Positions 26,252-34,329 of a DNA stretch of 64,000 nucleotides are shown here, one piece after another; positions within the stretch are counted from its first letter, which is position 1; each line of letters begins with the position of its first letter. This stretch comes from UBA4636 sp963650915. Its GTDB lineage: Bacteria > Bacillota > Clostridia > Christensenellales > Borkfalkiaceae. Below the pieces are notes generated by a model. It was not told the origin of the DNA. It saw only the letters and a program-made list of their open reading frames with translations, and made no database searches. A program made the translations under genes and the position numbers. The DNA is taken from assembly GCA_963650915.1 (NCBI GenBank), contig CAVJMJ010000009.1, positions 1 through 64,000 on the forward strand, given 5' to 3'.

Positions 26252-26292
26252 GTTTTCGGTGCCGTTGCTATTTACGATTTTCCGTTTTGTCG
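26222..26292 (+). repeat. 72-bp direct repeat, right copy
   Basis: Same orientation as the copy at 24064-24135. The repeats start at the terminator stem and extend about 40 bases past the T tract, into sequence that has no reason to be conserved. Confidence 0.85.
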
Positions 26293-26419
26293 TTCTCGGT
26301 GATTTTGTAAATAACTCGGCAAGGATTAAAGCGAATAATTTTTCTCTTCATAATTTACATCCGATGTTTTTTATAATCAGATGATTTTTTAAACAATTCG
26401 ATAAATCGTCCCGTAATTT

Positions 26420-27524
26420 TTACTTCGAAAATTCTTCGTGCAGTTTTATAAATTCGTCGATTACGTCCGTCAACTTTAAATTTTCATAATCTTTTAAATA
26501 GGTGCGCACTTTATTGTTAAAAGGTTTGTACCAATGTTCGGGTATTCCGTCTATGCCGACATATGCACCGACGATACTTCCTGCCGTTGCGGCGTTGCAG
26601 TCGTTATCCATACCCATTGCCACGCTTTGCGATATGGTTTTGGTATAATCCCCTTCACCTAAAATTACAGCGAACACCACGGCGCACATATTGTTTCTAA
26701 CGTGTACGCAGTGCATATCGGGAAATCTTTCGTCCAAAAGTTTTCTTGCGTGAGCATAATCGACGAGCCTGTCCTCGTAAGAAACAGCCCATAACAAATC
26801 TTTATATAACGCACTGTCTTTCGGTATACACTCCATGCCGATTTTTATTGCCTCGATAGGCGTAAAAACAAATGCCGCGGCGATAGCGGCAGACGCAAAC
26901 ATTTCGCCGTAAATTCCGTTTTCTCTATGACTTAAATATGCGTCGCAAGCACAAAGTTTTGCAGCCGCTTCGGGGTTGCCCGCATAAACGTAACCGAAAG
27001 CATCGGCACGGATTGCCCCCTATCCACTCTACAAAATCGTTGCTCTCGGCGGCTTTTTCGGCGCAAACTCCCTTTTTCAAATTATTAAGAGCGCAGTCTT
27101 CGGCGGTACAAGCACACGGTAATATTTCGAGCCACAACTTACCTACGTCGTCAACCTTGTAATTTTTGCCGTAATGCTTCAATAAAATCATATTGAGTAT
27201 GGTGTAAGTGATATCGTCGTCTACCGGTACTCCGTCTATATGCCCTAAAGTAAACGACGTGCGTTTGTCTATGCCGTACTGTATTCCGTACGGATTTTCC
27301 GCCTCACGCCAATATTCCGTCGGCGGAAAAGGCGTGCCGGTCTTTTTTGCAATTTCAAGCATTTTTTCTATGGGATAATTTTCCACAAGCACTCCCAAAG
27401 TGCAACCTGCGAATCTACCCGCAAGTGCGCCCGTCAACCTGTTTTTATAATCGTTTGGCTTTTTGTTAATAGCGGGAAATTCGCATTTTTCAAATATTTC
27501 CTTTAAATATAAACTGCTTTTCAT
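26420..27524 (-). pseudogene. ADP-ribosylglycohydrolase, frameshifted
   Basis: Two adjacent reading frames together make one ADP-ribosylglycohydrolase (DraG/ARH family), which removes ADP-ribose from proteins or small molecules. The N-terminal part (ATG at 27524 behind GGAG) has the family start GALAGRFAGCTLG and the metal motif PVDDDITYT. The C-terminal part has the second metal-site motif MGMDNDCNAATAGSIVGA. The switch lies at WIGG, at a run of five C (plus strand) at 27016-27020. Restoring two bases gives a WIGGAIRAD stretch of normal family length. It is a sequencing error, a recent pseudogene or a phase-variable gene; the sequence alone cannot decide. Confidence 0.82.
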
Positions 27525-27619
27525 AGTACTCCGTTGTCTTAATCTTTGACTTGACAACTTTATATTTTTAATGATACAATAAAATTATGACAAATTCTAC
27601 TTTAAATTAGTAAAAAACT

Positions 27620-27987
27620 ATGCAAAATCAATCAACTTTTCTCTCTCAAGAAAATATTAAAAAGAAATTTATAGACAAAACGGAATTTACATCGGCACAC
27701 ATTATTCCGAAAAAATCACGATAGAACGACTTGCCGAAATTTGTTTTATAAGCACGGCTACTTTACGAAGAGATTTTTACGCATTTTCGAACTTATCTCC
27801 TCAAGAATATTTACATAAAGTGAGAATAAAAAACGCAGCCGTCATGCTACTTACTACAAGCAAATCCATACTCGAAATAGCCAACGACTGCGGGTACCCA
27901 ACCATCTCTTGCTTTAACCGCAAATTTTATCAAGCGTACGGCGTTACCCCGAGAGAATACCGCAAAAAAGCACAACGTAAGATATGA
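27620..27987 (+). pseudogene. AraC-type HTH regulator, frameshifted
   Basis: Too broken for a normal ORF call. From the ATG at 27620 one frame gives MQNQSTFLSQENIKK and then fails. A second frame continues as a textbook AraC DNA-binding domain: ITIERLAEICFIS, LRRDFYAFSNLSPQEYL, SILEIANDCGYPTISCF and YGVTPREYRK, to a TGA at 27985-27987. One extra A in the run of five at 27659-27663 would join both into about 122 aa. It is divergent from the frameshifted ADP-ribosylglycohydrolase and may once have regulated it. Confidence 0.78.
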
Positions 27988-28164
27988 TATATCGATATCG
28001 AATAACTTGACGTAATTGAATAGTTTATTTATCAAATATCTAATTACTCAACAAAGCGATTTTATGTTTTAATTCAATAGATATTTACGCAATCGAACTT
28101 GCGATTAACTTTTAATCGAATTTCAAAATCGATTAAACCGCCGAAATTTGCGCGTTTTGAGGTT

Positions 28165-28833
28165 TTAGTCTACGATTCCCGTTAAGTTATTGCAATATTC
28201 CTGAATCAAATTAAAGGCTTTCGATAACGGATAACCGTCTACGAAGCAATGATTTACCGTAATATTTAACGTCATTACCGTTCTTCCGTTTTCCTCCCTG
28301 AATTTATCCCAACAAATACGAGGACAAGATAAAGATTCGTAATCGTTATCTATCAAAGGATGAGTCATCCCCTCGAAAGAAAGCCAAGGAACGCACGTCA
28401 TATAATAATCGTTGTAAAGCTTCGAATCGTTATAAGTTTCTTTTACGGTCGTTTGCTTTTTAACCTTTTCGATAACCGAAAAAGCTTTTTCATAAAATAA
28501 CTTGTAATCGTCTATCATTTCAAAACCGGTATTTTCATAAATACCCGCCGACGTCATAACGGTAAAAGTAGGGTTGATTTTATCGTAAAGCCTGATTTCC
28601 CCGTTAACCTCACGTATGCGCATTTCTTCAATTTGATTTAGTGCGGTCGTAATCAAATAAAGGATATTTATAAAAAAACTTTGACGATTATCCTTTGTGT
28701 ATTTTACCACGTTGGTAACATCCGTTTTTACGTTAAAGCCGTAGCACGGATTTGAAAACTTTCTGAACCAGTTATATTGATTTATCTTTTTTATTTCTTC
28801 GACTTTAATTACTTTATAGTTCACTTTAATCAC
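28165..28833 (-). CDS. Chloramphenicol acetyltransferase-like (CAT) protein
   Basis: 222 aa. The C-terminal catalytic motif reads VNHCFVDGY, matching HHxxxDG of CAT with the catalytic histidine (second H) and the structural aspartate kept and the first H changed to N. The N-terminal YNWFRKFSNPCYGF and PTFTVM regions also fit the trimeric CAT fold. Members acetylate chloramphenicol or unrelated small alcohols, so resistance is possible but not shown. Fifteen bases upstream of the start lies a 16-bp tandem repeat array that must overlap its promoter. Confidence 0.82.
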   Translation of the reverse strand: MIKVNYKVIKVEEIKKINQYNWFRKFSNPCYGFNVKTDVTNVVKYTKDNRQSFFINILYLITTALNQIEEMRIREVNGEIRLYDKINPTFTVMTSAGIYENTGFEMIDDYKLFYEKAFSVIEKVKKQTTVKETYNDSKLYNDYYMTCVPWLSFEGMTHPLIDNDYESLSCPRICWDKFREENGRTVMTLNITVNHCFVDGYPLSKAFNLIQEYCNNLTGIVD

Positions 28834-28847
28834 CCTTATAAATTTTT

Positions 28848-28958
28848 TTATATATTTGCGCCGTTGTATATTTGCGTCTTATATATTTACGCAGTTATAT
28901 ATTTACGCAGTTATATATTTACGCAGTTATATGTTTACGCAGTTATATATTTACGCAG
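28848..28958. repeat. 16-bp tandem repeat array in the CAT-like promoter region
   Basis: About seven units of TTATATATTTACGCAG: five close copies from 28879 to 28958 with one substitution in the fourth, preceded by two diverged units. On the minus strand every unit offers an AT-rich TATATA word that could serve as a -10 element. The rest of 28959-29040 shows no feature. Confidence 0.9.
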
Positions 28959-29040
28959 TAACGTTATCGCACCTTGATATTTTTTAAGTTATCGTGCCGT
29001 TATTTTTGCGTTGCTTTTGTTAATTGGAATAATCGGTAAC

Positions 29041-29076
29041 AAAAAAGGTTTGATAGCACTATATCAAACCTTTTTG
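29041..29076 (-). terminator. Terminator of tRNA-Leu(CAA)
   Basis: On the minus strand AAAAAGGTTTGAT pairs with ATCAAACCTTTTTT over a short loop, 9 bases after the tRNA. Confidence 0.9.
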
Positions 29077-29084
29077 AAAAACGA

Positions 29085-29171
29085 TGGTGCCGCTGGCCGG
29101 ACTCGAACCGGCACGCTTTTAAGGGCGGCAGATTTTGAGTCTGCTACGTCTGCCAATTTCGTCACAGCGGC
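29085..29171 (-). tRNA. tRNA-Leu, anticodon CAA
   Basis: 87 bases on the minus strand with acceptor GCCGCTG/CAGCGGC, encoded CCA, anticodon CAA in the loop CTCAAAA on a GCAGA/TCTGC stem, and a long variable arm. It reads UUG. An ORF that runs across it on the plus strand is an artefact. Confidence 0.97.
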
Positions 29172-29200
29172 AAAAGTTACGCTAACCTTTTAGCTTAAAA

Positions 29201-29229
29201 AGTATACCATACAGAATAATGTTTGTAAA
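29201..29229 (-). promoter_or_regulatory. Promoter of tRNA-Leu(CAA)
   Basis: Minus strand TTTACA (29224-29229), 17 bases, TATACT (29201-29206). Confidence 0.7.
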
Positions 29230-29312
29230 GCATAAATAAGCCGATTTTGAAAAAATAAAAAAATACTTCGTCGTTTTTTTGACTAAAAAATGTGAAAAAG
29301 CATTAAAATCGT

Positions 29313-29341
29313 TTGACAATAGCAATTTATACTGCTAAAAT
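29313..29341 (+). promoter_or_regulatory. Promoter of the lysine-riboswitch operon
   Basis: TTGACA at 29313-29318, a 17-base spacer and TAAAAT at 29336-29341, just before the riboswitch. Confidence 0.8.
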
Positions 29342-29350
29342 CAATGCGTA

Positions 29351-29522
29351 ATTCATATAGAGGCGCGACGCTTAATAGTAAATTGTCCCAAAACGGAATA
29401 GCGGGCTTTTGAAAGGAATCGTCGCCGAAATCGTTAAAGCGTGTCCGACGCTTTATCGGTTGGGTCGTAACGGAATACGTTACGGACTGTCGCAAGGTTC
29501 CTTGCGGAGGGCTATTATGTAA
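29351..29522 (+). promoter_or_regulatory. Lysine riboswitch (L-box)
   Basis: The aptamer shows the conserved L-box order: ATAGAGGCGCGAC at the 5' end, TAATAGTAA, then GAAAGGAATCGTCGCCGAAA, a TTGGGTCGTAACGGAA arm, GGACTGTC, and the closing GGAGGGCTAT that pairs with ATAG of P1. These match the Bacillus lysC leader element by element. A terminator follows at 29556. Lysine is expected to switch the operon off, which makes lysine (or a related basic amino acid) the likely cargo of the transporter. Confidence 0.93.
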
Positions 29523-29555
29523 TCTTAATTTTAATATAAAGATTATTATTGTTTT

Positions 29556-29585
29556 CCGTACGTCCTTGCGTCGTACGGATTTTTT
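29556..29585 (+). terminator. Lysine riboswitch terminator
   Basis: CCGTACG and CGTACGG stem over a 9-base loop, then ATTTTTT, 33 bases before the first gene. Confidence 0.9.
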
Positions 29586-29617
29586 ATTTAGTAAATATTT
29601 TTTGGAGATACAAAAAA

Positions 29618-30460
29618 ATGAAAAAAATCTTAAAACTTCTCTTTGTAACCGTAATGACGGCAACTGTCGCTCTTTCTTCTCTTACCTTTACCGCTTGTTC
29701 CGACGGCAAAGATCCGAACAAAATTTACGTCGGTATGGAATGCGGATACGCACCTTTCAATTACACCCAAACGACCGACGCTAACGGTGCCGTGAAAATC
29801 GACAACGCAAGCGGTTACGCAAACGGCTACGACGTTATGATTGCCAAAAAAATCGCCGAAGCCTTGGGAAAAGAACTCGTTATAAAAAAATACGAATTCG
29901 ACGCACTTATTCCTGCCGTTCAGTCTGACGCGTTAGACTTTATCATTGCGGGTATGTCCCCCACCGAAAAACGTCTTCAATCAATTGATTTTTCAGACTG
30001 CTATTATGAAAGTCAACTCGTAATCGTCGTAAGAAAAGACGGCAAATATGCGTCGGCTACCTCTTTAAACGACTTTAACGGTGCAAAAATCGTTGCTCAG
30101 ATCGGAACTTTCCACGACACGGCTTTGGAAGAACAAGGTCCGACTTACGGTATAATTCGTCAAACCCCGATGGATACCTTCCCCGCTATGATTAACGCGC
30201 TTAACACCAAAGCAATAGACGGTTACGTTGCCGAAGAACCTGGTGCCGTTGCGGACTGTGCCGCAAACGACGCGTTGACTTACATACACCTTGTCAACAA
30301 CGATACCGGGTTTTCCGCTACGAAGGAAGACGTCCAAATTGCTGTAGGCTTAAAAAAAGGAAGTTCTTTAAAGACGGCTATTAACGAAGCACTTTCAAAA
30401 ATCGACGACAAATCCCGCCTTGAGATGATGCAACTTGCGACGAATTACGCCGTAGCATAA
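29618..30460 (+). CDS. Amino-acid ABC transporter, substrate-binding lipoprotein, probably lysine
   Basis: 280 aa from the ATG at 29618 (GGAG 10 bases upstream). A signal peptide ends in a TFTAC lipobox. The mature part is an SBP_bac_3 domain: VGMECGYAPFNY, a GYDVMIAKKIAEALG helix, VQSDALDFIIAGMSPTEKR and SQLVIVVRKD. It captures the amino acid outside the membrane and delivers it to the permease encoded next. Specificity for lysine is inferred from the riboswitch, not from binding residues. Confidence 0.93.
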   Translation: MKKILKLLFVTVMTATVALSSLTFTACSDGKDPNKIYVGMECGYAPFNYTQTTDANGAVKIDNASGYANGYDVMIAKKIAEALGKELVIKKYEFDALIPAVQSDALDFIIAGMSPTEKRLQSIDFSDCYYESQLVIVVRKDGKYASATSLNDFNGAKIVAQIGTFHDTALEEQGPTYGIIRQTPMDTFPAMINALNTKAIDGYVAEEPGAVADCAANDALTYIHLVNNDTGFSATKEDVQIAVGLKKGSSLKTAINEALSKIDDKSRLEMMQLATNYAVA

Positions 30461-30538
30461 TAAAATTACGACATAAACAGTCTAAACATTCAATAAATAT
30501 TATTTATCGGGTTAAAATCGATAATAAAGGACGAAAAA

Positions 30539-31321
30539 ATGATTTTTACAAAAATCGGAGAAATAATCAAAGAATATTATTCCTCGATATTAGTCGGCGT
30601 AGGTTACACTCTTTTAGTATCTTTAATAGGTACGATAATCGGCTTGTTTATCGGTTTGCTTATCGGAATCTACCGCACTATGCCCTCTTCCAAAAACAAA
30701 TTCCTTCGCGTTTTGAAGAAGATCGGCGACGTAATACTTAACGTTTACGTAGAGGTTTTCCGCGGAACGCCTATGATGGTACAGGCAATGGTTATCTTTT
30801 GGGGATTCGCCTTGCTCAACAACGGACAGACTTTAGACGTAGTTTTCTCGGGCTTATTGATAGTTTCCGTAAACACGGGTGCCTATATGGCGGAAATAGT
30901 AAGAGGCGGTATTATATCTATAGATAAAGGTCAATTTGAAGGAGCGCAAGCCATCGGCATGACTCATTTTCAAACTATGATACACGTCGTACTTCCTCAG
31001 GCGTTAAGGAACATTTTACCTTCCGTCGCAAACGAATTCGTTATCAACATCAAGGATACTTCCGTTCTTAACGTTATCGGCTTTACCGAATTATACTTTC
31101 AGGCAAAATCAATCGTTTCGCAAACCTACCAAACATTTGCAACTTACCTTTTAGTCGCGGCGATTTACTTCGTTCTCACCTTTGCCGTAACCAGAGTATT
31201 AAGGCTTATAGAAAAGAAAATGGACGGTAATAAGAATTATGCGTTGCTCGGTTCTCAAAACTTGGATGCAGACTCTTTCGCCCGTGAACAAAATATGGCG
31301 GGAGGAAAAAATAATGGCTGA
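30539..31321 (+). CDS. Amino-acid ABC transporter, permease
   Basis: 260 aa of the HisM/GlnP family with about five membrane segments. The EAA-type loop reads EGAQAIGMTHFQTMIHVVLPQALRN, and FRGTPMMVQ is a typical signature near the middle. Its stop codon overlaps the start of the ATPase gene. It should form the channel of the lysine importer. Confidence 0.94.
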   Translation: MIFTKIGEIIKEYYSSILVGVGYTLLVSLIGTIIGLFIGLLIGIYRTMPSSKNKFLRVLKKIGDVILNVYVEVFRGTPMMVQAMVIFWGFALLNNGQTLDVVFSGLLIVSVNTGAYMAEIVRGGIISIDKGQFEGAQAIGMTHFQTMIHVVLPQALRNILPSVANEFVINIKDTSVLNVIGFTELYFQAKSIVSQTYQTFATYLLVAAIYFVLTFAVTRVLRLIEKKMDGNKNYALLGSQNLDADSFAREQNMAGGKNNG

Positions 31322-32045
31322 AACGATAATTAAAATAAATCATTTGCAAAAAACTTTCGGCGACAACGTCGTATTGAAAGACATAAACTTTACCGTCGAC
31401 CGCGGGGACGTTACTTGCATAATAGGCTCGTCGGGAAGCGGTAAATCCACCCTTCTTCGTTGCATAAATTTATTTGAAACGCCGACTTCCGGCGAAATAC
31501 TTTTTAACGGCGAAAATGTCTTGGATGCTAAAAAGCCGAATGAGTTTAGACAAAAAGTCGGAATGGTTTTTCAGTCTTTTAATTTGTTCAATAATATGAA
31601 CGTTCTGAAAAATTGTTCGATAGGTCCCGTCACCGTCTTGGGTATTTCAAAGCAAGAAGCCGAACAAAGGGCGTTAAAATATTTGAAAATGGTCGGCATG
31701 GATTCTTACGTAAACGCTCGTCCCTCTCAACTTTCGGGCGGACAAAAACAAAGAGTTGCAATCGCACGCGCCCTTGCAATGGAACCCGAAGCCCTATTGT
31801 TTGACGAGCCGACTTCCGCCCTCGACCCCGAAATGGTCGGCGAAGTTTTATCGGTTATGACTACCCTTGCAAAAAACGGACTTACCATGGTCGTCGTTAC
31901 CCACGAAATGGGTTTTGCAAGAGATATCGCCAATAAAGTAGTGTTTATGAACAACGGCGTTATCGAAGAAGAAGGCACCCCCGAACAGATTTTTTACCAT
32001 CCCAAAAAACAACGAACAAGAGAATTTTTATCAAGGTTCTTATAA
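31314..32045 (+). CDS. Amino-acid ABC transporter, ATP-binding protein
   Basis: 243 aa from the ATG at 31314, which has GGGAGG upstream and overlaps the permease end by 8 bases; an in-frame upstream extension is not needed. Walker A GSSGSGKSTL, signature LSGGQKQRVAIARAL, Walker B LLFDEPTSALDPE and the H-loop VVTHEM match the GlnQ/HisP family. It is the last gene of the operon. Confidence 0.95.
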   Translation: MAETIIKINHLQKTFGDNVVLKDINFTVDRGDVTCIIGSSGSGKSTLLRCINLFETPTSGEILFNGENVLDAKKPNEFRQKVGMVFQSFNLFNNMNVLKNCSIGPVTVLGISKQEAEQRALKYLKMVGMDSYVNARPSQLSGGQKQRVAIARALAMEPEALLFDEPTSALDPEMVGEVLSVMTTLAKNGLTMVVVTHEMGFARDIANKVVFMNNGVIEEEGTPEQIFYHPKKQRTREFLSRFL

Positions 32046-32261
32046 TTCTTGCAAACAGAGGTATAATAATTTTAGCATAGGCATTTATAAAAGCGAAATT
32101 TTTATAGATTTAACTGAGAATTTTATAAGATTTGAATACGTTGATATCTTACAACCCTCGTTCACACTAAATCGATATAAAATTTACATATGGCTATATC
32201 TACACATATGCCAATATCGATATAAGATTAGCACATAATATTGTAAAACAAAAATTACAAC

Positions 32262-32318
32262 TAAAAAATCCGTTTCAATCGAAATCGACAACGATTTTTG
32301 ATTGAAACGGATTTTTTA
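32262..32318 (+). terminator. Bidirectional terminator after the lysine transporter
   Basis: AAAAAATCCGTTTCAATC pairs perfectly with GATTGAAACGGATTTTTT, an 18-bp stem with A and T tracts on both sides. Confidence 0.9.
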
Positions 32319-32434
32319 GTTGCTTTTAATATAATAACACCGTTTTGGTTACTTACAGAATAATTTTGAAATTTACTGACACCAGTATAGATAAGTCGTT
32401 AAATCGATTTAAAAATAAAAAATCATTGATAATA

Positions 32435-32473
32435 AAAAATCCTTGTAGAGGTAAAGCCTACAAGGATTTTTAT
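32435..32473 (-). terminator. Terminator of the phosphohexomutase gene
   Basis: AAAAATCCTTGTAG pairs with CTACAAGGATTTTT over a 9-base loop, about 55 bases beyond the hexomutase stop on the minus strand; it can work in both directions. Confidence 0.88.
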
Positions 32474-32526
32474 TATTCGTAATTCGCTATGATTTTAAGA
32501 ATGATTAAGCGTTACAATAGGTAAGG

Positions 32527-34257
32527 TTAAGCGTTAAAAATTTTATCGAAAGCCGATGACAGGTCGATAAATTTTTGATTGGCAAGTTGGCTCGTTTTAG
32601 CGCAAACGGAATAATATATTTTAAGTTTAGGTTCTGTTCCGCTCGGCCTTACGCAAACGAAACCGCCGTTTTCGAGTTCGTAATACAAACAATTAAGTTC
32701 GGAATACTCCATTTTTTCGGTTTTTCCGTTGCAATATTTTATTCCTGAAAGGTAATCGCGAACGGCAAGGACTTTTTCTTCGCCGATGTTATCGATGGTT
32801 TTACTTCTTAACGAATCGACTTTGGCGTTCATTTCGTCCATGGCGGTAAGCCCTTTAAAACCTATGCTTATCGTTTTGTCGATAAAATAGCCGTATTTTT
32901 GATATATTCCGTCCAAAACGTCAATAACCGAAACTTTTTTATAAGCGTAATAGCAAACGAGTTCCGCAAAAAGCATACTTGCTACTACCGCATCTTTATC
33001 CCTTGCGTGCGTTCCTCTCAAATATCCGCAACTTTCTTCAAAACCGAATACGAAATCGCCTTTCCCGCTTTCTTCGGCTTGTTTGATTTTTTCGCCGATA
33101 AATTTAAAACCTACGGGCGTTTCCTTTAATTCCACGCCGAAATCGTCGGCGACGCATTTTGCTAAGCCGGTGGAAACGAAACTTTTTACGACGAAACTGT
33201 CACTTCTAAGCTTGTTATCTTCTTTTAATCTGGTCAAAATATAGTTAAGAAGTAAAACGCCTACCTGATTGCCGGAAAGCGCAACGAATTCGCCTTCTTT
33301 GTTGCGAAGAGCAACGCCTAACCTGTCGCAGTCGGGGTCGGTTCCGAATACCACGTCGGCATCCGTTTCGTTCGCAAGTTTGATGGCCTTGGTAAGAGTT
33401 TCTTTGTATTCGGGGTTAGGCACTTCCACCGTCGAAAACTCGGTGTCGGGCATTGTTTGTTCGGTTACGACACGAACGTTAATGCCCATCATCTTTAAAA
33501 CCGTCGTAACGGGCTCGTAACCGGTACCATGCACCGGCGTATATACGAGTTTAATGTTTCCGCCTTCTTTTTTAACGGCTTCGGGTGAAAGGCTTAATTT
33601 TACGATACAATCGTAATAGTTTTTTTCAAAGGTTTCGGATAAAAGGGTTACGTCGTAACCGTTAAACTGCCCGTCGGACGAATCAACATTGAAATCCACG
33701 CCGTGGACAGAAAGATAGTCGGTAATCTCGTTCATATAGCCGACAATAACCTTTGTTGCTTCGGGCGACATCTGCGCGCCGTCGCTTCCGTAAACTTTAT
33801 ATCCGTTATATTCCTTAGGATTATGGCTTGCCGTAATCATAATACCTGCGATACAACCGCATTCTCTTACGGCGTAACTGAGCATGGGGACGGGTCTTGC
33901 CTTTTTGTAGAGATAAACTTTAATGCCGTTTTTTATAAGCACACCCGCACAAGCAAGAGCGAATTCTCTCGATTTTCTTCTCGTGTCGTAAGATATGGCA
34001 ACGCCTTTGGATTGTTCGTTTATACTCAAAATATAGTTGCTTAAACCTTGAGTTGCGCGTTTTACGGTGTACACGTTCATTTCGTTTATTCCGAAACCGA
34101 TAATTCCCCTCATACCGCCCGTTCCGAATTTAAGTTCTCCGCCGAAACGATATTCTATTTCTTTTTCATTGCCCGCAATCGATTGAAGTTCGTTTTTACC
34201 CTCATTTGATAAACGGGGATCGTTTAGCCATGAGTTATAAAGTGATAAGTAATCCAT
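32527..34257 (-). CDS. pgcA: Phosphoglucomutase/phosphomannomutase
   Basis: 576 aa, the length of the PgcA-type alpha-D-phosphohexomutases of Firmicutes. The catalytic serine loop is TASHNPKEYNGYK, the Mg2+ loop is DPDCDRLG, the sugar-binding loop is GFEESCGYL and the phosphate-binding loop is RPSGTEPKLKIYY. It interconverts glucose-1-P and glucose-6-P (or mannose phosphates) for glycan and storage-sugar synthesis. RBS AGAGGT. The gene end carries a weak 22-base duplication around AACGCTTAA. Confidence 0.95.
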   Translation of the reverse strand: MDYLSLYNSWLNDPRLSNEGKNELQSIAGNEKEIEYRFGGELKFGTGGMRGIIGFGINEMNVYTVKRATQGLSNYILSINEQSKGVAISYDTRRKSREFALACAGVLIKNGIKVYLYKKARPVPMLSYAVRECGCIAGIMITASHNPKEYNGYKVYGSDGAQMSPEATKVIVGYMNEITDYLSVHGVDFNVDSSDGQFNGYDVTLLSETFEKNYYDCIVKLSLSPEAVKKEGGNIKLVYTPVHGTGYEPVTTVLKMMGINVRVVTEQTMPDTEFSTVEVPNPEYKETLTKAIKLANETDADVVFGTDPDCDRLGVALRNKEGEFVALSGNQVGVLLLNYILTRLKEDNKLRSDSFVVKSFVSTGLAKCVADDFGVELKETPVGFKFIGEKIKQAEESGKGDFVFGFEESCGYLRGTHARDKDAVVASMLFAELVCYYAYKKVSVIDVLDGIYQKYGYFIDKTISIGFKGLTAMDEMNAKVDSLRSKTIDNIGEEKVLAVRDYLSGIKYCNGKTEKMEYSELNCLYYELENGGFVCVRPSGTEPKLKIYYSVCAKTSQLANQKFIDLSSAFDKIFNA

Positions 34258-34329
34258 AAATACCTCTTAATTTTTAATCAAGTATATTTTACACTTATGT
34301 CAAAGAATTTACAAGCAAATTTAAAGCGT

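Larger units (their letters stand above)
26110..26419. other. Spacer containing the right-hand repeat
   Basis: Convergent spacer between the ABC permease and the ADP-ribosylglycohydrolase pseudogene. Only the terminator and repeat copy at 26222-26292 stand out. Confidence 0.5.
32046..32526. other. Convergent spacer with two terminators
   Basis: Besides the two hairpins listed, positions 32165-32235 contain inverted ATCGATAT and ATATCGAT words around CATATG elements. No gene was found. Confidence 0.5.

Noticed and set aside
28848..28958. Possible CRISPR array
   Set aside because: Units are directly adjacent, 16 bp long and without unique spacers; no cas genes nearby. The same applies to the other tandem repeats.
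28777..28977. 66-aa ORF with repeated YIYAVIYLRS segments
   Set aside because: Produced by the 16-bp tandem array, whose period is not a multiple of three, and antisense to the CAT-like start.
20841..29171. Recombination between the two similar leucine tRNAs
   Set aside because: Shared arms are expected between leucine isoacceptors; their opposite orientation and different terminators give no sign of a mobile unit.
29011..29193. 60-aa ORF on the plus strand
   Set aside because: It reads antisense through tRNA-Leu(CAA); the GAAGRTRTGTLLRAADFES-type product is a known annotation artefact of leucine tRNAs.
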